Of a stretch of 64,000 bases of DNA, positions 56,020 to 64,000 are shown in pieces. The notes beneath the pieces were generated by a model. That model had not been told where the DNA came from, made no database searches, and was given only the letters and a program-made list of their open reading frames with translations. The stretch is from Kappaphycus alvarezii (Eukaryota > Rhodophyta > Florideophyceae > Gigartinales > Solieriaceae): NCBI GenBank assembly GCA_002205965.3, contig NADL03000666.1, positions 992,001-1,056,000 of the forward strand, in the 5' to 3' direction. Every line of letters begins with the position of its first letter. The first letter of the stretch is position 1. The translations under genes were made by a program, and so were the position numbers.

Positions 56020-59000
56020 CCGGGTGGCAATCTGAGGCAACGCAAAGCCAAGGGCTCCGGGACCGCATCCACCGTGCCAATGCCGGCGAATGGGAAGAAC
56101 TAGGGAAAGAAGCCATGCAAGCCCACAAGAGAAGACAGAGCGACTTGTTCGTCTCCGCCCATGCCCAACTAACCCCACACGTGACCCCAAATGCCGACGA
56201 GCAGCTGACCTGGGTACAGATGCGCAATACGCGGAAGTGCGATACGCACCTTACAACAGTCCCGCGTTGTTGACGTGGGTAAACAGCAGGTGTAGCTCAC
56301 TTGCAAGCGCTGCACCCCGCACCGCAGTTTCCTGTGAAGGCCATTGACGTGAGAGACCTTCCCCTCTTGGGGTACATTTCGGAAGAACAAGTCATACGCG
56401 CAGTTAGACGTCTAAACCCAAACTCAGCGCCGGGCCCGAGCAGAATTTCCCCGCGGCTTCTTCGGTTTTCGGCAAATACAAGGATGAGCCGCGTGGCAAG
56501 ATTGACAGGGATCTCGACACTGGCTGCGGTTGCGGCGAGACTAGCCCAGGGGGACCTCCCAGATGAGACAATCCCCCTGATCTTGTCAGCAACGCTGTTA
56601 CAAATTCAACCTCGACTGGAGAAGATCGGCCCCATTGCAATTGGGACGGCATTGAGGCGACTTGTCACCAAGGTGCTCCTACCACAAGCAGTGGAGAGGA
56701 CATGAGGGAATACCTCGCGCCCTGAAAATGGCCAGTGGTGTGCCCTCCGGAGTAGATTCCATTGTACACGAAGCAGGGAGACCAGTGGACCGCCATTGCG
56801 ACAACGACGATCACGCATCCACTGTCCGTGGATGCGCGCAATGCGTTGAACCGCTTTTCTCGACAGCGAATGATACATTTGCTTCCGAGCAAAGTACCAT
56901 CACTGTGTCGTTTCCTTAATATGATGAACAAGCGTAGCTTAGCTTCGTATACTCCCCCTGTCGCCTGCACAAGACATCCAAGTGGTATGTGAACGATTGC
57001 ACCCTCATAGGCAACCATGCGCACCTTGAAAAGGCAGTCGCGATCTTAAGCTCTGCAGGTCCTGTCCATGGGTTGTATCTGAGTCCCGCGAAAAAGAGGT
57101 TATCATTACTGCAACTTCCCCACCAGAAAACCTCTCCACTGAAGGCATCGATCTCCTTGGTGCCCCGACTGGGACCCACAACTTCATGAAGAGCTTCCCT
57201 ACCGGAGAAATCAGCAGCTGCAAGCACACGCTGCCGCTGACCAATGGGATTGGAGATGCTCCCATCAAGTTCCACCTTCACTTTCACTAATGTGAAACGG
57301 GAATTGAATTTCAACTGATCTTCCAGATGTCTAACGCAGTCGAACAACAGGTGACCCTGCCTCTTAACTATGGGGTTCATGTCCTTACACTGTATAGTAC
57401 TGTACTAGTCGCAACGCTGAATTATGCGGCATATGCGACAAGCATAATTGATTCCGACCAAGTGCGAACCCCTCAATAGGCCGGTGCCTCCAATTACTGT
57501 CCTGTACACGCAGATATGCAGAAGCAGACGGGCACCTCCCGGAATTCGTTCGTCAACTGTCCCCGTCCTTCTTGAATGGGGGCGGTCTTCCAGAACGACT
57601 AACAGCGCCCAGACTTGCCTCCACGCCCGAGATAATACATGCAGCATTCTGTACATAGCCCTCGTCTAGCATCTGCTCCTCTACCAGGTTCCCAATTCGT
57701 CTGTGCATTCAGAGTCCCCCGCGTTACCAATGGACATCTACATTCGCGCTGCCTATGGGCTTCACAGTACTGATATCACCGTCGACGTTGCTGTTGCCCG
57801 CCCCTCCGCTCTCCGCCACATCTCGCCATGTATGGTTACTGCAATTACTGCGACCAAGACGATAATCTCCTCTCCCTGTCAGGATTGACATCTGTGCCGC
57901 CTTGGGCGACGACGGCCAGGGCTTCTTCCTTCGCTGCTTCCCGTCGCGGTTCCGCCCCCCAACAGAAGCTTCGCGACTTCGTTACCCGTTTTGCGTTTAG
58001 TCTCCAAGGGATGCAGGCGCGACAGGTTTCCACCCGCCGCCTGCATTCGTAGTTAATTTCTGAATACCCTCCGCACGCTTCTATGCCATACTGCACAACT
58101 TGTAACGCTAAATAGCCTGGTGCAAGTCAGCGGCAAAATCCTTGGAAAGGCGGAAAGATAACGAATGGAATGTGTCCCCCAACCCCGCAATACACTCGGA
58201 AGCGGAAATCTGGTGACGGATACGGCGTCATACATACCTGGAAACGCCAGCGGTCGCCTTCCTCACTGCGCATCCGGCTGTGGTCACCCACATGTACGAT
58301 GACATATGGGCGGTGATGGAAAGGCGCCACCTGGGAATTCACGTGTTTGACGACAAAGTGCCCTTCGGGCGGGTGCTATCTGTCCTTATGCAAAGACACG
58401 CTGCGGCGACGATTTCGTCCAACGCAGCATGCCTTACGGCTGGCCTCACACCAGCCCTGTGAGGTAGTACCTCATGACTCGGCCTCATTTCCAGACTCTC
58501 CAATACACAGACCTGTCCCCCCTAGTCTTCGGAAAATAGCCGTCCTGCATCCCTAATCAGAAAAGCACCCCAGTTTCTCCCCCAAGTGCCATTGGAATTT
58601 GCCGCTTGCTACATGACTATGGTCCACATGGAAGACCACGCCGCCGACCTATGCAACATAGGCGCGGAATGGTTCAACAGACACTAAGCAGTACCCAAGG
58701 TCCTTGTCAACGAGCTGTTCAGAGAAGCCGGCGTTGGCGAAATATCCAATTCCCGGACTGAATACCCGACCTGCGGACATCCTTGTCCGCCCACGGTCCA
58801 GTGACGAAAAGATCAGGCCTCCCTTCCCCGTGGCATACGATATTACAGTATCGTCGCCATTCCAGCGAAGCTACATTTTTCTTGGAGCACGAAAAGCGAA
58901 AGCGTTTGCCACCGCTGCGGACAAACGGAAAAGGAGGAACTTGGCTTTGAAATTGGCGCCGATTCCACACGACGCACTGCCGGGACCACAGCAGCTAGAC

Positions 59001-59123
59001 TGGAACTTTGCTCCCTTAGCTTTTGACTCACTGGCATCGCCGTATGAGTCACCGACAAAATCTATCGAAGAATACCAGGCAGTCGTCGCGACTCGCAACA
59101 GATGCTTGAAGGGAGCGGTGTAG
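56020..59123 (+). pseudogene. Reverse-transcriptase family copy with RT and nuclease-like domains (copy C)
   Basis: The longest copy of the family. Start region: RDRIHRANAGEWEELGKEAM then LQALHPAPQFPVKAIDVRDL. RT fingers (56301-56705): SEEQVIRAVRRLNPNSAPGP and GDLPDETIPLILSATLLQIQ, GPIAIGTALRRLVTKVLLPQ. Palm pieces in shifted frames to 57200, including YVNDCTLIGNHAHLEKAVAI, where the catalytic Y-V-D-D reads Y-V-N-D, so polymerase activity is lost. Thumb: LNGGGLPERLTAPRLAST near 57570. C-terminal frame 58704-59123: PGLNTRPADILVRPRSSD and PVAYDITVSSPFQRSYIF, then a Lys/Arg-rich helix (ADKRKRRNLALKLAPIPH) and WNFAPLAFDSLASP, ending at the stop. The R-P-A-D-I ... Y-D-I-T-V ... K arrangement looks like a PD-(D/E)XK restriction-like nuclease, as in non-LTR retrotransposons with such an endonuclease; this is my inference. 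Many frameshifts. Confidence 0.6.
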
Positions 59124-59696
59124 ACCCGTTTAAACCAAAGGCTTTCTTACGTGTAAATGCAGCACACGTGGAATCTTAGGTCGTGCCCCACAACATGTTG
59201 AGATTTGTCATCCCATCCAGACTTTTCTGTTGTGACCTCGCATGTTGCTCTATCATACGGCAACGATAAAAAGCAAATTAAGGGTTCCCGCCGTATTCAA
59301 ACTTAATTTTTTTAAATGACTTTGCAGGTTGGACATTCATACATGCATCAGTGAAGAAGCCAAGCCCCGCGGGACACCTATGAAATTAAACTCTACCGTG
59401 AACTCTGTTGTACTGCACAGTGTGCACATTGCAGTAGAGAACATCAATCTTCCAGTCTCGCGCAGACTCGTTTCATCTTTTGCCAAGCCATCCACAAAAT
59501 CCTAGATTAAGCTTCTCACCAGCAGATCCCTCCAAGCAGAGGATCTCCGACCTTGTACGCGCTTGACTTTCTGCTGCGTAACGTTGAGATTCTGATCTGC
59601 GCCGATCGCCGGCCCATAGTGGTAACGCGGACAAGTAGCACCACCTCCCTCTGAAGAAAGTCGTCATACCCCTCCACCCGCCTTCCCCTCCCGCCC

Positions 59697-60532
59697 ATGA
59701 CCTCGTCGTCCGCATGGGAGCGCCCGTTCACAGTGCTCAGCCCTCACAACCATAAACTGTCCTGTCTCCTTTCGGCCCCCTCTCCCCGACCCCCTCCTGC
59801 CCCAGTCCTAGTCCTATGCCACGGTCATGCCGCCTCAAAACGCGCCCCTTTCTCTCCACGCTTGCCCGACTTCTTCCCTCCCTCCTTCCGTCCACTTACG
59901 CCATAGCCCGCTTCGATTTCACCGGCAATGGCGCCTCGGAAGGGCCGTTTCTGTACTCCAATTATCGCGATGAGGCCGCCGATATCTGCGTCGTCGTCCG
60001 TCATTTACACAACGAAGGTTATCAAGTTCGTGCCGTTGTCGGACATTCCAAGGGTGCGACTTCGGCGTTGTTGTTTATGGCACTCTACGATGAGTTATTT
60101 GTACCGCGGTTGGTGTGTTTGGCAGGGAGGTGGAAAATGGATCGCGGTTTGGTGGAGCGTTTTGGGAAGGAAGCTATGGACCGTATGGAGAATGGTGAGA
60201 GGTATTGTGTGAAAGGTAGGCGGTGGGATGGGGACGGCCAATTGATACGTTTCGAATACGAGGTTACTGCCGAGCATGTGCGTGAGAGGGTGGTGACGGA
60301 TGTGGCGGGGGCTGTGAAACAGCTCAAGGAAGGGGTTCGGGTGTTGATTGTCCATGGCGAGAGCGATTCTGTTATCCCGGTGGAGGATAGCGGGGAAATG
60401 AGTGACGCAATTGCAAAGAGGGGCATCGCAGTGAATTTGCAGATTGTGAAGGGCGGGAGCCATTCCTTTGAGGGTCAGGAGGGCGAGGTAGCAGAGGCCA
60501 TAGGCGGTTTTTGCAGAGTGGAAGACGGATGA
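59697..60532 (+). CDS. Alpha/beta-hydrolase-fold protein, one apparent frameshift
   Basis: The N-terminal frame starts at ATG 59697 (MTSSSAWERPFTVLSPHNHK) and includes VLVLCHGHAASK, the strand-HG oxyanion region. Frame 59816-60532 then supplies ARFDFTGNGASEGPFLYSNY, VVGHSKGATSALLF (nucleophile elbow G-x-S-x-G with catalytic Ser), VLIVHGESDSVIPVEDSGEM (acid Asp) and VKGGSHSFEGQEGEVAEAIG (catalytic His). The triad order and spacing suit a cytosolic serine hydrolase of about 278 residues, as in peptidase S9/BAAT-like or esterase families; the substrate cannot be told. The two frames join only by a one-base change around GCGCCCCTTTCTCTCC (59837-59860). Everything else is intact, so this may be a sequencing error or a very recent mutation. 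The end of the gene runs into no other ORF. It is the only non-mobile enzyme gene in the right third. Confidence 0.7.
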
Positions 60533-60802
60533 CACAGATGAGACGGATGGCTTTGTAGGCAATAGTGTAAGGGTTGCTCGGCGACCATTTTGCAATGTCA
60601 CTTGGTGACGTATGGATGAGCGATGGGGAGGAGTAATGGCAGCTTGATCAAAATAGGAGAGTAAGGGAAGTTGAGGGTGAGCAGGTCTGACGCACATCGC
60701 GTATGTGAAGGGATGTGGTAGTTGAAGTTTCGTCATTAGATATTAGGCAAAGATATTATTGTGTCCTATCCGTTGCGTACCTTTGGAACTTATTTTGTCT
60801 GT

Positions 60803-60883
60803 CGTGGAAAGAGACTAGTCGTTGAGAGTAATGGAACGGTATTCCCTTATTCCCTTACTCTCAACGATTAGTCCCTTTCCACG
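60803..60883. repeat. Imperfect snap-back palindrome, 34-bp arms, 13-nt loop
   Basis: Arms 60803-60836 and 60850-60883 pair at 31 of 34 positions (left CGTGGAAAGAGACTAGTCGT..., right ...TTAGTCCCTTTCCACG). Within about 20 bp downstream the reverse-transcriptase copy D begins, mirroring the palindromes at the edges of copies A and F. Confidence 0.85.
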
Positions 60884-60899
60884 GGGAAACGCCATTCCA

Positions 60900-61194
60900 G
60901 AAGGGCTACTTGTCAATGGGAGCACGGGAAGTGGGAGCCGTCGCCAATGCAGCAGAAAAACGGAAGATGAGGGACCTAGCCGCCAAAGTGGCAGCCATTC
61001 CCGGAGAGGCACTACAGGGACGATAGAGGCTAGGATGGGATTTTGGGCAGCTAGCCTTCGACTCGTTAGGGTTACTTACTGAGGCAACATCCAAGGTCAT
61101 TGAGAGATACGCTGCAGTAGTTGAATCTCGCAGCGGATGCTCTACGGGAGGAGCGAAGACTCGGATACATCAGAAGCCTAGCTATGAAGTTTAG
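60900..61194 (+). pseudogene. 3'-terminal fragment of the reverse-transcriptase family (copy D)
   Basis: One frame, starting about 60918, reads GAREVGAVANAAEKRKMRDL, AAKVAAIPGEALQGR, a TAG, then RLGWDFGQLAFDSLGLLTEA and TSKVIERYAAVVESRSG. It ends at the TAG at 61192-61194. It aligns with the last third of the C-terminal frame of copy C. A single nonsense codon and no frameshift are seen. 5'-truncated. Confidence 0.6.
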
Positions 61195-63419
61195 TCTGCA
61201 TGTGCGGCGTCTGTAATATGTCGTGCCCAGCAACACTTGGAACTTCCACGAAGGTGGAAGGACCGTTGCCGGCAGAAGCGGATCCGGACTAGACAGAAGC
61301 AGTGGAAGGCCGTAAAAGACTCTGACCGTCCTCGGGCCGTTGCAGCGTCAATGATGCTCGCGGTGGCGGCTCTTTGGAGGGACGCGCGGATGAGTGAGGA
61401 GCTGTCGCCGCCCAGCTGGAACGGGAGGCGTACTTGATTCCAGGCGGCGTCGGTGAGGGCCGTGCAGCGCATAGTACGAAGACTTCTGTAGAGCCTCGAA
61501 GGCATCCGCGGCGGGAGCGGCGTGGCGAGGGTCTGCGGGCTTGAAGGCATGCGTCAGTAGGCAGGCGGATGCACATATCCATGTGGAAGCGGGCATGGGG
61601 ATCGCAGACGTCATCGAGGATAGCGATGGTGCGGGTACAGACATCCATATTGGTCCTCAGGAAGACGTCTGTGAACTCCACGTTACAAATAGGGGCGCCT
61701 ATCAGTTCGAAGCCGTGGTCCGAGAACTGAGAGAGTGAGAACTCTTAACGGGAAGCCGCTCGGTCGGGAGGAGGTGTATATGGCCAGAACACTCGGGTAT
61801 TCTGGGAGGTCACGTAGAGGCCAACAGAGGGGCCGTCGCGACGAGAAGGCGGAGGGCGCGGCGGAGACCGTCAAAAGTCCCCACGAGCGTCCCGTCGTCA
61901 GCATACCTTTGGTTGAGAAGTAAACCATTTTCCTCAGCGATTTTCCGGATTAACGAGTGTGTCATGACGGAAAACAGGAGCATGCTGGGTCGCCTTGATG
62001 CGTGCCCTGTGCGCCGAGAATAGTAGTGGCAGCGCGGTCCGGGGGCAGTAGAGGTGGCTGCGTTTGCCCATAAATCATGTTGATGAAACGGGCGAGCGTA
62101 GGGGCGGGGGGTGGGAGGAGACGCAGCATTGACTTCCGATCAACACGGTTGAAGGCGTTTTGGGCGTCGACGAGGATGGTTGCAACGTCAGGCATCCGGT
62201 TGAGGCTTCGCAGCAGGGTCCGTGTGTCGTGGAATATGGCGTCCATACCGGGCTTGATGCCATTAGCTGTCCGGAAGGGGGCAAGGTATTCCCGGAAATC
62301 GTCAATCGCGGATGGGAGCGAAGTCTTGGTGATGATCTGGCGGAAAACCGAGCAAACAGCTATTGGGCTGAATTTGTCCGGTTTGGGCTGGAGGGGAAAG
62401 AGTGTCGCAGCGGCGATGAGAGGGAGGACAGAGTCTGCGAGATCTCCACGGGCGATGCGGTCGAACAGTCTCGTGAGGGCGCTGAGCCCAGTGACACCGG
62501 CTTCGGAGCTCACCGAGGTATTGACGAGGAAGTGAAACCATCTTGATGGCGTCCGGACGGGGCCCACTGTAGTATCGCGGGAGATGCCGCGCGTCGCACA
62601 TTCGAGAGCGGTCTTGAGGGGGGGCGGGGGAGGATGTCTTCGGGAGGGGGTTGGTGGGACGTGGAGGCAGCGGGTGCAGGTCACGTAGCTGCTGGATCCT
62701 CTGCAAGTTCTTGACACCAGCGAGCAGGCTGTTGCGGAGGGGGCTGCATGGCTTTACCGTAGCGCGCGTCGGCGCAGAGTGCTTCTGCGCGGGGGAACGG
62801 CGAGTTGCGGTGGGGGCGGAGGCAGCGGTGTCGCGTTAAGCTCTCATTCCGGGCTTGGTGTGCGGAGAGTGCTTCGGACGAGAGGGCGACCTATTGAGAG
62901 GCCGTGGCGGTACGGCGGATCCGCGTACGGGGGACCGCTGTTTGACATTTTTGATGCCGCCATCCTTACGCCTTGCGCCGGCTCCGCCGGAGCACGGTGG
63001 TGGGGAGCATGTGGAGGTGAAGAAATGCACGGTAGGTGGCGTCTGTGGTGCGATCGTTAGCGGCGGCCTTGACAAGCTTGATGAATAGGAGGACAAACGG
63101 TTTAAGGGAAGTAGCACGGATATCTTGGAAGATGTCGGCGTGGCGGTATGGATGCGGAGAATGTCAAGGGGGAACGGCAGGGAGTGAGGAGGTGTGACTC
63201 CTTAGATGGTGCGGGATGATCCTTGGTGGCGGCAATTAGTAGGAAGCGACTGCGACTGGGGTGGGGGCTTCCGAAGCAATCAAGTCTGTAGGCTCGACGT
63301 TCACCATTGCGATGGAGATGCGATGGCGAGAGGAAGGATGGGGCGCGGGGACGTCGATCCATGGGGCGCGGTGTGGGCTGCCGTGGAGGTCGTGGGGCCG
63401 GAAGCATTGTAGTGTTCAT
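61195..63419 (-). pseudogene. Reverse-transcriptase family copy, N-terminus to thumb (copy E)
   Basis: Minus strand, facing copy D tail to tail. Upstream pieces (63419-62836) are basic, Pro/Ser/Arg-rich. The main frame 62717-61962 (251 codons) is RT: LTRLFDRIARGDLADSVLPL, PDKFSPIAVCSVFRQIITKT, FREYLAPFRTANGIKPGMDA, ATILVDAQNAFNRVDRKSML (first palm Asp) and a GTHQGDPACSC block, the Q-G-D-P motif, then a premature stop. The YxDD box should follow near 61950-61750 but is not readable. The frame 61550-61191 holds thumb sequence: LTDAAWNQVRLPFQLGGDSS, SLQRAATASIIDAATARG. The nuclease-like domain is missing. Confidence 0.6.
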
Positions 63420-63424
63420 TGTAG

Positions 63425-64000
63425 GGTGTCCACTGTAGGGCCTTTCGTGGTGGTGTGGTGAACATTTATTTTTACTCTAGACTAAGAGCCGCTTTAAGGG
63501 CTATGTTGTCAAGGTAGTGAGGTTTGACGGGGTTGGAGGGCGTGGATTTAAGAGAAAAATTGAGGGGAACACAAAAGGCGTTCGTAAACTTTACCTAACA
63601 AACATGTTTATCTCTTTTTGTATTTTAGGACGGCTCAGCATGTAACCCTCAGCATATGTGGGCGTCGCTTAGCCGGCTTGAAGTAATGTACAGGGAACTT
63701 AGGCCAATGGCCACTGAATTTGATCCGTCGGCGTTGAAGCTTTTAAACGACAGCTAGTCGCTTGCCAATTTGAAGGAAGCCATCTACAGAAAACAATCTC
63801 GAAATGCTTTTTGATCACAGAGTGACCGCTTCTCTTACCAATCTACTTCGGGCCAAACAAATTCACCGCCTCGGGCCAGGGAAATCTGTTTCCAATGTGA
63901 ATCGTGAGTGGTTCCACCTCCAGCTTTCGGTCCCATATTCAAACCCAATTACTCCCCAACTGCTGTCACCCCCTCAAAGGACACTGGATCACTGACATGG
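63425..64000. other. No supportable gene
   Basis: The end of the window contains short frames on both strands without recognisable products. A plus-strand frame from 63804 is open nearly to the edge (63 codons) and could be the start of something outside the window. Confidence 0.35.

Noticed and set aside
60085-60736. 213-codon minus-strand frame opposite the hydrolase
   Set aside because: The plus strand has the complete hydrolase catalytic set; the minus frame is a GC-driven shadow.
1-64000. CRISPR array, tRNA, rRNA or bacterial operon
   Set aside because: No regularly spaced direct repeats, no tRNA-like T-loop and acceptor pairing, no rRNA blocks and no ribosome-binding-site-led gene strings were seen; the content is eukaryotic.

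Overview
The window looks like a repeat-dominated part of a nuclear eukaryotic genome. There are no operons, tRNA or rRNA genes, the few readable genes are single-exon, and almost everything recognisable is a decayed mobile element: Ty1/copia, pogo/Tigger, PIF/Harbinger, piggyBac, and an abundant reverse-transcriptase family with a nuclease-like tail. This mix, with intron-poor genes, would suit a macroscopic red alga (Chondrus-like). That assignment is an inference from gene style and element content, not a database match.

Layout. (1) 1-12 kb is AT-rich and almost gene-free, with only short coherent coding islands and one long snap-back palindrome. (2) 12-19.5 kb is a cluster of short inverted-repeat (MITE-like) sequences. 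It surrounds the best intact gene of the window, a 268-residue predicted secreted glycoprotein (17624-18430). (3) 20-24 kb holds a weak acidic ORF and little else. (4) 24.3-28.5 kb holds a decayed PIF/Harbinger element and a decayed pogo/Tigger element. (5) 29-34.2 kb holds copia fragments (one with an unusual C2H2 zinc-finger ORF before gag), perfect hairpins, and a reverse-transcriptase family remnant. (6) 35.5-39.9 kb holds a piggyBac pseudogene carrying a nested insertion, and a second DDE transposase pseudogene. (7) 40-41.4 kb holds a YLDD-type reverse-transcriptase remnant. (8) 42.1-49.0 kb is a nearly full-length but frameshifted minus-strand copia element with two divergent LTRs. (9) 49.1-51.7 kb is a structurally complete pogo-like transposon with near-perfect terminal repeats and TA flanks. 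Its transposase reads in one frame and is broken only by three stop codons. (10) 52-63.4 kb is GC-rich and built from several copies of the reverse-transcriptase family, a decayed PLP-dependent decarboxylase fragment, an alpha/beta-hydrolase gene with one frameshift, and long snap-back palindromes.

Three signals cut across the window. Long, often perfect, short-loop inverted repeats (up to 37 bp) are scattered among unrelated elements. An ACTGT/TACAGTA motif recurs through the right two thirds. Many transposon reading frames are interrupted by nonsense codons with few frameshifts. No cooperating pathway or defence system is visible; the genes here work, if at all, as independent units.
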